Position numbers and translations under genes: made by a program. A DNA stretch of 64,000 nt from Bradyrhizobium huanghuaihaiense (GTDB taxonomy: Bacteria; Pseudomonadota; Alphaproteobacteria; Rhizobiales; Xanthobacteraceae): assembly GCF_007830635.1 (NCBI RefSeq), contig NZ_VLLA01000018.1, forward strand, positions 62,001 to 126,000. The letters are read 5' to 3'. The notes below the pieces were generated by a model. That model saw only the letters and a list, made by a program, of their open reading frames with translations. It did not search any database and was not told the origin of the DNA. This document shows positions 44,477 through 53,036 of this stretch, piece after piece (the stretch's first letter is position 1; each line of letters begins with the position of its first letter).

Positions 44477-45187
44477 TTACCCGGCCACGCCTTGCGGATC
44501 GTTCTTGATCAGATAGCGCAGCAGCAGGACGCCGCCGCCGAGCTCGCGCACGCTCTCCAGCGTCATCGCGGCGAGCGGCGCGCGCTTGTCGCTATCCGCT
44601 TCCGTCGAGTCGAACACGAACGGTGCCCCCTTGGCGCCGTCGATCGCGGGACTGAGGATCAGATTGAATTCGTCGATCAGACCGGCGCGCAGGAAGGCGC
44701 CGTTGGCGACGCCGCCGCCCTCCACCAGCAGCCGCTTTACACCGAGTTCGCGGTTGAGGATGTCGAGCGCCAGCGCCAGGTCGATCTCGGACTTGCCGGC
44801 GAAGATGTAGGACACGCCCTCGCCGCGCAGCCCGGCAAGATGCGAATCCGGCACGCTCTCGGTCAGCACCACCACGATCGGATCGCCGCCGATGTCGGAG
44901 CGGCCCCAGCCGATCTTGCCCTGCGCGTCGAGCACGACGCCGTAGGTTTTAGCGTCGCGCCGCGCTAACCAGTTCTGACGCGGAAAGGCCGCGCCCGACA
45001 TCGCGGGATAGGGCTTGCCCTTGGCGAACTCGGAGCCGGTGACGCGGCCGATCACCCAGGCATCGCCGCCGAGCTCCTCATGGATCTTCTCGAACCAGTC
45101 CGTGCCCGCACCCTTCGGACGCCAGCGGCTGGGATGCGTGCGGCCGTCCAGGCTCGAATGCATCAGGCAAATCACATACGGCTTCAT
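44477..45187 (-). CDS. Dihydrofolate reductase-like protein (RibD C-terminal fold)
   Basis: A 236-residue NADPH-binding reductase of the dihydrofolate reductase/RibD-C superfamily. Features are MKPYVICLMHSSLDGRTHPS at the start, the central DAWVIGRVTGSEFAKGKP, and GVKRLLVEGGGVANGAFLRA then GLIDEFNLILSPAIDG, the GGGxxN nucleotide loop. It may reduce a pterin- or flavin-like compound. It is not the DHFR of folate metabolism: it lacks the usual folate-site spacing. It starts 19 bases after the FABP-like gene and ends nine bases before the amine oxidase gene. Confidence 0.85.
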   Translation of the reverse strand: MKPYVICLMHSSLDGRTHPSRWRPKGAGTDWFEKIHEELGGDAWVIGRVTGSEFAKGKPYPAMSGAAFPRQNWLARRDAKTYGVVLDAQGKIGWGRSDIGGDPIVVVLTESVPDSHLAGLRGEGVSYIFAGKSEIDLALALDILNRELGVKRLLVEGGGVANGAFLRAGLIDEFNLILSPAIDGAKGAPFVFDSTEADSDKRAPLAAMTLESVRELGGGVLLLRYLIKNDPQGVAG

Positions 45188-45206
45188 GCAAATCTCCGGA
45201 TGACGC

Positions 45207-45878
45207 TCACGCCGCCGTTCCGCCGCCGCCGTCGGCTTTGGCGCGATCGTTGACGATCACCGCGAGCGGATTGAGCTTTGGCGGCGCTATGAGCTGGAGC
45301 GTGTTGGTGTCGTGATGATTGAACGGCGCGCCGCGGACGAACAACTCGGTCTGGATCAGATAGGTCCAGCTTCCATCGTCGTTGAAGGTGATGTCGCAGC
45401 GATAGGAATCCGTGCGGAAGGCCTGTTCCAGGAAGTCGGTCGAGCAGATCCCGTAAGCGGTATCGCCGCGCTTGGCGGTGACGGAGATCTTGCGGTCATC
45501 AGGCGCGGCCTTGCCCGAGGCCAGCAGCACCTGCCCGCGCGGGATCGCCAGCGTCTGCATGATCAGCCCGGTCGCGGGCTCCCACAGCCAGTAGCCGACC
45601 TGGTCGTGGAAGGTGATGTCTTCTTCCGGCGTGTTGATGTGGATGTGATAGCGCAAGCCATAGAACAGCTGCGGGCCGTTCGCCTGCGGATCGATCGGGT
45701 CCATCCTGATACGCTCGATGAAGGTCCGCCGCTCCGGCCCGTCCGCCTTCGGATTGATGTCGATGCCCTTGTCCGCCTGCCACGTGCCGGCAAGACGGCG
45801 AAGCGGGCCGAGATTGGCGAGGGCGTCGGGCGAGACGTCCTCGGGCTCGGTGAAGATGTCGGCGGGAATGGGGAGCAT
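45207..45878 (-). CDS. FABP-like heme-binding beta-barrel protein
   Basis: A 223-residue protein resembling the nitrobindin/FABP-like family of small heme-binding beta-barrels. Markers are LGPLRRLAGTWQADKGIDIN (the GTW motif with loop), the RIRMDPIDPQANGPQLFYGL strand, YHIHINTPEEDITFHDQVGY with WLWEP, and ATGLIMQTLAIPRGQVLLAS. The C-terminal NPLAVIVNDRAKADGGGG is disordered. Nitrobindins bind heme and react with nitric oxide; whether this one binds heme is not established. I start at ATG 45878 with GGGAACC-type sequence poorly matching; it leads the three-gene operon. Confidence 0.75.
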   Translation of the reverse strand: MLPIPADIFTEPEDVSPDALANLGPLRRLAGTWQADKGIDINPKADGPERRTFIERIRMDPIDPQANGPQLFYGLRYHIHINTPEEDITFHDQVGYWLWEPATGLIMQTLAIPRGQVLLASGKAAPDDRKISVTAKRGDTAYGICSTDFLEQAFRTDSYRCDITFNDDGSWTYLIQTELFVRGAPFNHHDTNTLQLIAPPKLNPLAVIVNDRAKADGGGGTAA

Positions 45879-46014
45879 GGGAACCTCGCGTCGTTGCGGG
45901 AGGCAGCAATAGCACAAGGCCAGCGCAAAACTACTGGGACGGAACCAGAAGCCGTGCCGGACGTTGTCGGCCGTCGAGTCTTCGAAATCCGGGCTCGGTT
46001 GGGCAAGGATGCCC

Positions 46015-48135
46015 ATGTCACGCGTCGCGAGGAGTTCGGTGCTGTCTGAGAAAGCCGCTCGGCAGTCAACTGATGCACGCTTCCTCGCCGATGGCGGCGA
46101 GCTGGGCGCGATGATGCGCGCCCTCGACTGGTCGGACTCGCCGCTCGGCCCCCCCAATCATCGGTCACAGGCCCTCAAGACGACGGTCGGCATGCTGCTG
46201 GCGGCGCAAGCCCAGATCGTTCTGTTCTGGGGGCCCGATTTTGTCGCGCTCTACAATGATGCCTATGCGCCGGGCATCGGCGCCAATCATCCCCGCGCCC
46301 TCGGCCGCCCGGCGATCGAGAATTGGGGGGAGCTGTGGGACGATCTCGAACCGCTGCTGGCCGGCGTCCGCCGAACGCGGACAACGTTCGCCGCAAAGGA
46401 CCGCCCCTTCTACGTCGAGCGTCACGGTTACGGCGAGACGAGTTACTGGGACGTGTCCTATTCGGCCATACCGGATGACGATGGCTCGGTCGGCGGCGTC
46501 CTCTGCATCGTCTCCGAGACCACCGAGCGTGTTCTCGGCGAGACCCAGCTGCGGGCCAGCGAAGCGCGCTACAGGGAGCTCAATGGCACGCTCGAACAGC
46601 GCGTGGCCGAACGCACCGCCGAGCGGCACCTGCTTGCCACGATCGTGGAAACCACCGACGGGCAGATTCAGGCGCTCGATCTCGATTACCGCTGGCTCGC
46701 CATCAACGCGTCCTGCGCCGATGCCTATCAGCGCATCTACGGCAAGCGGCCGAGGGTCGGCGATTCCCTGCACGAATTCCTCGCCGACCGGCCGGAGCAT
46801 CTTGCTGCGGCCATTGCGATCTGGAGCCGCGCGCTGGGCGGCGAAGCCTTCACCACGATCGAGGAATTCGGCGATCCCCGCTTCGACCGCCGCGTCTACG
46901 AGATGAGGTTCGAGGCGCTGCGCGCGCCGGATGGCACGCGGATCGGTGCGTTCCTGACCGGGACGGACGTGACCGATCGCCTGGAGGAGCAGGCGCGTCT
47001 GGCACAGGCGGAGGAGGCGCTGCGCCAGGCCCAGAAGATGGAGGCCATGGGCCAGCTCACCGGCGGCGTCGCGCATGACTTCAACAATCTTCTCACACCG
47101 ATCGTCGGCCTGCTCGATAGGTTCCAGCGCAGGGGCATCGGCAGCGAGCGCGAGCACCGCCTGATCGCCGGCGCAGCGCAGGCGGCCGAGCGCGCCAAGA
47201 CGCTGGTGCAGCGTCTCCTCGCCTTTGCGCGCCGGCAACCGCTGCAGGCCGTGCCGGTCGATATCGGCCGGCTCGTCGCCGAGATGGGCGACCTGATCTC
47301 GAGCACGACCGGACCGCAGATCCAGGTGACGGTGGACGCGCCGGAAGGGCTTCCCGAGGCGATGGCCGATCCCAATCAGGTCGAGATGGCGATCCTGAAC
47401 CTCAGCGTGAATGCGCGGGACGCCATGCCTGACGGCGGCAAGTTGCGCATCTCGGCCAAGGCCCGCACGGTTGAGCGCGCACACACATCGGGGCTGACGC
47501 CGGGAACCTATGTCTGCATCGCGGTCGCCGATACCGGCATCGGCATGGACGAGGACACACTGGCGCACGCGGTCGAGCCGTTCTTCTCGACCAAGGGCGT
47601 CGGACAAGGCACCGGTCTCGGGCTTTCGATGGTCCACGGCCTTGCGTCCCAGCTCGGCGGCGCGCTCACGATCAGGAGTGCCGTGGGGGCCGGGACGACC
47701 GTGGAGTTATGGCTGCCGGTGAGTCAGGTGACCGCGGGCGCGATCGACAGCGTCCCTCAGCCGAAACTGCAGCCGCTTCCCGCCGGCACGGCGCTGCTGG
47801 TGGACGACGAACCGCTGGTGCGCATGAGCACCGCCGAGATGCTGAGCGAGCTCGGCTACAGGGTCGTCGAGGCGACCTCGGCGGAAGACGCCCTTCAACG
47901 CGTCAGGGAGGGCCTACGGCCGAACCTGCTCGTCACCGACCATCTCATGCCGGGCATGAGTGGAACGGATCTCGGCCGCGCGCTGCGCAGCCAATATCCC
48001 GAGCTCCAGATCCTCGTCGTCTCAGGCTACGCCAACAACGAAGGCATCGCGCCGGATTTGTCGCGGCTGACAAAGCCCTTCCGGAGCGACGAGCTGGCGG
48101 CGAGCCTGGCAAACCTCACCAAGGTGGCGCAGTAG
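46015..48135 (+). CDS. Hybrid sensor histidine kinase with receiver domain
   Basis: A 706-residue soluble hybrid kinase with no transmembrane segment. From N to C: two PAS-like sensor regions ([20 protein letters not shown] at about 60-80, then [20 protein letters not shown] at about 205), a dimerisation/phosphoacceptor helix with H354 in [20 protein letters not shown], the ATPase with [23 protein letters not shown] and [12 protein letters not shown], then a receiver domain with D642 in [13 protein letters not shown] and lysine in RLTKPFRSD. No output gene is adjacent. The start at 46015 has AAGG six bases upstream; an ATG two codons before is possible. It is divergent from the FABP-like gene. 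Confidence 0.9.
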   Translation: MSRVARSSVLSEKAARQSTDARFLADGGELGAMMRALDWSDSPLGPPNHRSQALKTTVGMLLAAQAQIVLFWGPDFVALYNDAYAPGIGANHPRALGRPAIENWGELWDDLEPLLAGVRRTRTTFAAKDRPFYVERHGYGETSYWDVSYSAIPDDDGSVGGVLCIVSETTERVLGETQLRASEARYRELNGTLEQRVAERTAERHLLATIVETTDGQIQALDLDYRWLAINASCADAYQRIYGKRPRVGDSLHEFLADRPEHLAAAIAIWSRALGGEAFTTIEEFGDPRFDRRVYEMRFEALRAPDGTRIGAFLTGTDVTDRLEEQARLAQAEEALRQAQKMEAMGQLTGGVAHDFNNLLTPIVGLLDRFQRRGIGSEREHRLIAGAAQAAERAKTLVQRLLAFARRQPLQAVPVDIGRLVAEMGDLISSTTGPQIQVTVDAPEGLPEAMADPNQVEMAILNLSVNARDAMPDGGKLRISAKARTVERAHTSGLTPGTYVCIAVADTGIGMDEDTLAHAVEPFFSTKGVGQGTGLGLSMVHGLASQLGGALTIRSAVGAGTTVELWLPVSQVTAGAIDSVPQPKLQPLPAGTALLVDDEPLVRMSTAEMLSELGYRVVEATSAEDALQRVREGLRPNLLVTDHLMPGMSGTDLGRALRSQYPELQILVVSGYANNEGIAPDLSRLTKPFRSDELAASLANLTKVAQ

Positions 48136-48179
48136 GCCGCGAAGCGCGACCAGTGCCATTGGAGAGCATGAGCCAGCTC

Positions 48180-48267
48180 GTAGCCCGCATGAGCGAAGCG
48201 ATATGCGGGAACGGTAGCCGACAAGACCTGGACAAGACCCGGATGTCGCTTCGCTCATCCGGGCTAC
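48180..48267. repeat. Intergenic palindromic repeat, family C copy 3
   Basis: GTAGCCCGCATGAGCGAAGC at the left and TCGCTTCGCTCATCCGGGCT at the right, with a longer spacer (about 48 bases) than copies 1 and 2. Confidence 0.85.
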
Positions 48268-48309
48268 TTGAGTGGACACTGGCCCCATCAACTGCAGCCG
48301 CAAATTATT

Positions 48310-48813
48310 TCAACGCCAGCCGGTCGCCAACGCTACGCTGCTGCAATACGCCGAGGTCTCGCCTGATCGCCAGCCGGTGACGCGTCCGGCCTCCTTGCAC
48401 TCGTCGTAACTCTTGTAGTTGCCGACGTTACGGCACGTGGCTGAGTACACACCGCCCGAGGCGTTGCAGCCGACCCAGGGCTTGTCGGCCGTCTTGAAGC
48501 TCGATTGGCAACCGCCGACGCAACTGCCCGTCTCGCGCTCGAGCTTGGCAAGCTTGACGGCATCCGACATCGGGGCAGCCGATGCCGTCGAAATCACTGA
48601 CGAGGTGCGGAAGGCGGAACGGCGCGCTGTCACAGCGTGTGCCGGTCGGTGTGGCCGCACAGCGTGCTTCGGCGCATCGACCGTGACGCCGGGAATCTGG
48701 GTGTCCGCAGGTGTCGGTTGAGACATTGCCGTGCCGCCAAGAGCGCACAACAGCAGTCCGATCGAAGAGACGGCGAGAGCGGGCCCCGCAATGAAGCGTG
48801 ACGACAGCGTCAT
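48310..48813 (-). CDS. Secreted protein of unknown function
   Basis: A 167-residue exported protein: signal peptide (LAVSSIGLLLCALGGTAMSQ), a histidine/arginine/proline linker (APKHAVRPHRPAHAVTARRS), then a C-terminal region of about 65 residues with six cysteines (GSCVGGCQSSFKTADKPWVG, NASGGVYSATCRNVGNYKSY, DECKEAGR, SAYCSS), probably a disulfide-bonded module. I do not recognise it. I start at 48813 with GGAAGGAC upstream; an ATG two codons earlier overlaps that site. Confidence 0.68.
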   Translation of the reverse strand: MTLSSRFIAGPALAVSSIGLLLCALGGTAMSQPTPADTQIPGVTVDAPKHAVRPHRPAHAVTARRSAFRTSSVISTASAAPMSDAVKLAKLERETGSCVGGCQSSFKTADKPWVGCNASGGVYSATCRNVGNYKSYDECKEAGRVTGWRSGETSAYCSSVALATGWR

Positions 48814-48953
48814 GGCCATGTCCTTCCAGAGGCGGGGACGGCCAATTCCATCCCCGCGCACGGAAGGATACTACGCGTCAATTGACGTTGCATGGAATAA
48901 CTATGCAACCTGACGTGAAAAATACCGCAGCTGGCTGAATCGCCCGCGCCGCT

Positions 48954-50273
48954 TCAGCCGGTCTTCGACCCCGTGATGGCCGCAAGCGCCTCGACGAAGC
49001 GGTCGAGATCAGCCTCATCGGTGTAGAGCGCCGGCGTTACGCGGATGCATTGGCCCTTGGCGACGCCCGCCCGGCGAACCGTCAGGACCTTATGCGTGTC
49101 CCTGAGCTTCGCCACGATGGCGTCGTTGTCGGCCTTGCTCGTCTTGCCGGCGAGGCGGAAGGACGTGATCGCGCCATAGAGGCCGGCCTCGTCCGGCGTC
49201 AGGATCTCGAGGTCCTTGAAGCCCCTGCTGCGACTGACCCAGTAGTCGCGCAGATAGCGCAGCCGCGCCTGCTTCGCCGCAGCGCCGATCTGCTGATGGA
49301 GCTCGACCGCCGTGGGCACCGTCAGCACCGTCGCAAAATTGACCGTGCCGGTGTGCACGCGCGAGCGGATGTCGGTTTCCGGGAAGTCCTCGTCGCCGAG
49401 GTCGCGGTCGATGGCGGCGAGGCGGTCCTTCTTGATGTAGAGGAAGCCGACGCCGACCGGGGCGCCGATCCATTTGTGCAGGTTGAAGCCGACGAAATCG
49501 ACCTCGAGCTCGCCCACCCTGAAGTCCATCTGTCCCCAGGAATGAGCGGCATCGAGGATGACGTCGATACCCTTCGCCTTGGCCATGCGCGCGATCTCGG
49601 CGACCGGCATGATGAGGCCGGTGCGGTGACTAACGTGGGTGAGGAGCAGAAGCCTGGTCTTCGGATTGGCCTCGAGCGCGCGGGCATAGGCGTCGAGCAC
49701 GCCCTGACGGGTGGCCGGCTCCGGCACATCGAACTTGACCACGTCGACGCCGCGGCGCGCCTTCAGCGCGTTCATGGCGTACTGCATCGAATCATAGTCG
49801 AGGTCGGCGTAGAGCACGCTGTCGCCGGGCTTCAGCCTGTTGTAGCCGCTGATGAGCAGCTGCAGCGCTTCGGTCGCACCGCGAGTGAGCGCGATCTCCT
49901 CCGGCGCAGCTCCAAGCGCCGCCGCCACCTTGGCCCGCACGGCCTCGAAATCCGCGCCCGCGCGCTGCCGCGCATAATAGGTGTTCTGATAGTTGACCAT
50001 GTCGGACAGGCGGATGAACTCGCGCCTCACCGGCTCGGCCATGATGCCCCAGAAGCCGTTCTCCAGATTGACGACGTCAGGCGTCACGGAATAGAGCCCC
50101 TTCACGGCCGTCCAATAGGCCTTGTCGGTGGCGATTGCGGCCGCAGGTCCGGTCGGCTGCGGCGGAAGGCCCTCGGCGGCAAGCGCCGGCGCCGCCAGCG
50201 GCGCGACGGCTGCGGCCGCGAGGCCCTTCAGGATCGACCGGCGGTCGGAAAAAATTGTCTTGATCGGATGCAT
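48954..50273 (-). CDS. Tat-exported PLP-dependent class V aminotransferase-like enzyme
   Basis: A 439-residue fold-type I PLP enzyme of the class V aminotransferase / isopenicillin-N-epimerase-like family. The PLP lysine is K267 in FNLHKWIGAPVG; D241 and H244 are in VILDAAHSWGQMD; LTRGATEALQLLISGY is the phosphate-binding region. Unusually it begins with a twin-arginine signal (DRRSILKGLAAAAVAPLAAP, residues 10-29, ending near ALAAE), implying folding with PLP in the cytoplasm and export through the Tat system. No cysteine-desulfurase signature is present. I start at the ATG at 50273. Substrate unknown. Confidence 0.85.
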   Translation of the reverse strand: MHPIKTIFSDRRSILKGLAAAAVAPLAAPALAAEGLPPQPTGPAAAIATDKAYWTAVKGLYSVTPDVVNLENGFWGIMAEPVRREFIRLSDMVNYQNTYYARQRAGADFEAVRAKVAAALGAAPEEIALTRGATEALQLLISGYNRLKPGDSVLYADLDYDSMQYAMNALKARRGVDVVKFDVPEPATRQGVLDAYARALEANPKTRLLLLTHVSHRTGLIMPVAEIARMAKAKGIDVILDAAHSWGQMDFRVGELEVDFVGFNLHKWIGAPVGVGFLYIKKDRLAAIDRDLGDEDFPETDIRSRVHTGTVNFATVLTVPTAVELHQQIGAAAKQARLRYLRDYWVSRSRGFKDLEILTPDEAGLYGAITSFRLAGKTSKADNDAIVAKLRDTHKVLTVRRAGVAKGQCIRVTPALYTDEADLDRFVEALAAITGSKTG

Positions 50274-50434
50274 GTCCACTCTCTCCGCGAAGCGCGGCGA
50301 AAGGAGCAGCATTCATTGACCGGGCGATGACAATCCGATGATGCCGGCGACCGCGCACAGGGAATGTGCGTGCATCGCGCGGGCGGTTGCGGGAATGAGG
50401 GCCGCGGATCGCGGCCCTCAGCCGAAGACCACGC

Positions 50435-50683
50435 TCAAGCCGCTTCCGACATTGATTTCGCACGCTGCTCGAGCACGCCGATCGTCGACACCAGATTGTC
50501 GCGTCGCGCGCGAAGATTGGCCGCGAGCAGCGGATAGGTCGGCTGATTCGCGTCGAACACCCCGGTTCTCGCTTCTTCCTCGAGAATGTCGGTGTTCAGG
50601 AGCCGAACACGCCACCACAAATCGGCGATCAACGCATCGAGCTGGAGTTCACCAGCACCAGAACGGGACACTTCCTGCATCAC
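50435..50683 (-). CDS. Small protein of unknown function
   Basis: An 82-residue soluble protein without signal peptide, mostly helical (ELQLDALIADLWWRVRLLNT, NLRARRDNLVSTIGVLEQRA). I recognise no family. It is the last gene before the AT-rich patch. The gene is on the same strand as the Tat-exported aminotransferase and 161 bases upstream of it. The codon use looks normal for the region. Confidence 0.5.
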   Translation of the reverse strand: MMQEVSRSGAGELQLDALIADLWWRVRLLNTDILEEEARTGVFDANQPTYPLLAANLRARRDNLVSTIGVLEQRAKSMSEAA

Positions 50684-51239
50684 TTTGCCTCAACCTGAAA
50701 CGGCCACCTCTGCTGGGGCCTGGATTGGTCCTGACTGAGCAAGCGGAGTGCCAGGAATGGGCGGGGCGAGATCTGGTTCAGGAGCGAGCTGCGCGATGGT
50801 CCGGCCGTCAGAATGGACCGGTGAACGCGCAAGCGGGGCGGAGCTCGCGGCCGTCGTTCGGCTTCACTAAGGATTGGGGAGATTCAGCGAACAGGCTGTG
50901 CGCCAGTCAGAACAAAATCAAGAATTCGTATATAATTGAAATTACTATATAAATTCAAGTTGCGCGGGAGCATCGGCGACCGACGTCTTCCCAACGGCGA
51001 CCCGCGCAACGGCAGCGCTCTGAGCTGCCCAGCACCAGAGCTAAGCAGGATTAGAGACCAGACTTCGAGACTGGCGTAGGCCCCGAGGGCGGCTCGTTGT
51101 GGCCGACCGCATTGATTGGGATAATGATCGTTGCCGGCCGCCTTGGCTTCTTCGGCGACCACGCCCATCTCGCCGAATCCCCCAATGCTTCGCAGCCTTC
51201 TGGCGCAACTGCTGGTTTACCGTAGGCAAACTTTGTGCA
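50684..51239. other. 556-base non-coding region with AT-rich patch
   Basis: The stretch separates the small reverse-strand gene from the cytochrome fusion gene. It has no convincing coding region. At 50922-50956 the local composition turns abruptly AT-rich and forms an imperfect inverted repeat: GAATTCGTATATA and TATATAAATTC. The rest is GC-rich. I found no integrase, insertion sequence or tRNA in it. It may be a promoter region or a junction of acquired DNA. Confidence 0.6.
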
Positions 51240-52982
51240 ATGAACGATGTCGCCGCTCGAACGAACGCCGATGCCTTGACCGAGAAACGCCTCGCTCAGA
51301 CAAAGACCCGAGAAAGCCCGCCACGCACCGATGTCGGGACGATCATTCTCCATTGGGCGACCGCGCTCGCGTTCGTCGTAAGCCTCGTTACCGGCATACG
51401 CATCGCAGCGGACGCGCTGCACGCCCCCTTCTCGAAATGGCTCGCTCCGGTCCTGCCGCAGGGCGAGATCTTTTCCTGGCATTTCCTCGCGGGGCTCGCC
51501 GTCTTCTTCTGCGGGGCGGCCTACGTCGCCTACCTCGCGCGCAGCGGCCTGGTCGAGCGCAACAGCCCCAAGAAGACGCGGATCCTGGCGATGCGCGCCC
51601 CGGCGCGCCTCAAATGGGGCGCCGTCAACGTCATCCTGCACTGGTTCGTCTATGCGCTCGTGATCTTCCTCACGGCGACGGGCGTCATGATGTATCTCGG
51701 CTATGGCGGCTGGTGGGCTTATCTCCACTCGACCGCCGCCTTCGTCGGGCTCGCCTATATCTTCGCGCATGTCGCCGCGCATTATCTCCATGGCGGCTGG
51801 CAGCAGATTTTCCGGGTGTTTCGGCCGACGGCGCTCGCGATCACGAAGGCCGTGCGGCCGAGACCTGTTCTCGTCGCCGCTGCAATCGGGGTGGCCGTCA
51901 CGTGCGGCGTCGCCGGGCTCGACTGGGCGACGCGCGATACGCTCGTCATCGCGCGGGTGAGCGCCGCGCCCAAGCTCGACGGCGCCATGGGCGATCCCGC
52001 CTGGTCGCGCGCGACCCCCGTCTTCATCCACACGCAACAAGGAGCGAATCTCTCCGGATCGGGCGAATCGCTCGTGGAGGTGCGCGCCCTGCACGACGGG
52101 CAGAAGATCTATTTTGCCTTCCGCTGGGAGGATCCCACGCGCTCCCTCCGCCGCGTTCCGATCATCAAGCAAGAGGATGGCTGGCACGCCCTCGACGAGC
52201 GTGCGGGCCTGCAAGACGCCTCCGACTTCTATGAGGATAAGCTGGCGGTCATTTTCTCGGACAATCCATCGCTAGGCGGCGCCGGCGCGACGGATCTCGG
52301 CGCCAACCCGCTGCCCGGCAAACCGATGCCGATCAACGGCCGGGGCTTCCACTTCACGACGGATGGCAGCTACATAGACATGTGGCAGTGGAAGGCCTCG
52401 CGCGGGGGCATGCTCGGGCGCGTCGACAGCCAATATATCGGCCCGCCCTACGCCCCGACCCTGGACGAGCAGAATTACAATGCCCGCTATCAGGGCGGCT
52501 ATTGGAATAAGCCTGGCCGCTCTCTTTATTCGTATAATTTCAAGTTCATCCACCGGGACGACAAAGGGCCAGTCACGGTTCTGCGGCTTCCCAAGGACTT
52601 GAAGGCGCAAGTCGCAGCCCTCGGCAAATTCGATCTTGATCCCGACAGCAACGACGACGAGAACGGCCGCTGGTACATGTTCGACTGGGAGAGCGAACCC
52701 TACACGCCGGAGGCCGACGCGAGGATTCCCGTGGGCACGATCCTGCCCGGCGTGATTATTGCTGGCGACACCGAAGGAGAACGAGCCAATGTCGCCGGAG
52801 TTTCAAAATGGAGCAACGGACATTGGACGCTCGAGCTGACGCGCAACATGAAAAGCGATGGCAGATATGACAAAGCCTTCGTGCCGGGCCGGGATCTCTA
52901 CATGTGGGTCGCCGTCTTCGACCATACACAGACGCGGCATGCGAGCCATAACCGTCCGGTGCGTGTGGTGTCGGAGAAATAG
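51240..52982 (+). CDS. Cytochrome b561-type membrane domain fused to ethylbenzene dehydrogenase-type heme-binding domain
   Basis: A 580-residue fusion. Residues 33-190 are a four-helix cytochrome b561/Ni-Fe hydrogenase cytb-like domain with helix histidines H38 (TIILHWATA), H81 (FSWHFLAGL), H134 (VILHWFVYA) and H163/H177/H181 (LHSTAAF ... FAHVAAHYLHG), enough for two b hemes. A fifth hydrophobic segment (VLVAAAIGVAVTCGVAGLDW, 210-230) leads to a C-terminal domain (240-575) like the heme-binding subunit of ethylbenzene dehydrogenase and DOMON-type proteins: VRALHDGQKIYFAFRWEDPT, FHFTTDGSYIDMWQWKA. It probably carries electrons across the inner membrane to a periplasmic partner. The reductase gene follows after 54 bases. 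No molybdopterin partner gene is present. Confidence 0.85.
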   Translation: MNDVAARTNADALTEKRLAQTKTRESPPRTDVGTIILHWATALAFVVSLVTGIRIAADALHAPFSKWLAPVLPQGEIFSWHFLAGLAVFFCGAAYVAYLARSGLVERNSPKKTRILAMRAPARLKWGAVNVILHWFVYALVIFLTATGVMMYLGYGGWWAYLHSTAAFVGLAYIFAHVAAHYLHGGWQQIFRVFRPTALAITKAVRPRPVLVAAAIGVAVTCGVAGLDWATRDTLVIARVSAAPKLDGAMGDPAWSRATPVFIHTQQGANLSGSGESLVEVRALHDGQKIYFAFRWEDPTRSLRRVPIIKQEDGWHALDERAGLQDASDFYEDKLAVIFSDNPSLGGAGATDLGANPLPGKPMPINGRGFHFTTDGSYIDMWQWKASRGGMLGRVDSQYIGPPYAPTLDEQNYNARYQGGYWNKPGRSLYSYNFKFIHRDDKGPVTVLRLPKDLKAQVAALGKFDLDPDSNDDENGRWYMFDWESEPYTPEADARIPVGTILPGVIIAGDTEGERANVAGVSKWSNGHWTLELTRNMKSDGRYDKAFVPGRDLYMWVAVFDHTQTRHASHNRPVRVVSEK

Positions 52983-53036
52983 GCATCTGATGAGGGGCGA
53001 CGGGCTCGACCGGAGGCTACTGCTAGAGGCCTCGCG

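Noticed and set aside
46165-47637. Reverse-strand frame of about 490 codons opposite the hybrid kinase
   Set aside because: The forward frame carries kinase and receiver motifs; the reverse frame has the composition of a shadow.
51051-52214. Reverse-strand frame across the start of the cytochrome fusion gene
   Set aside because: It lacks recognisable domains; the forward frame has helices with heme-ligand histidines.
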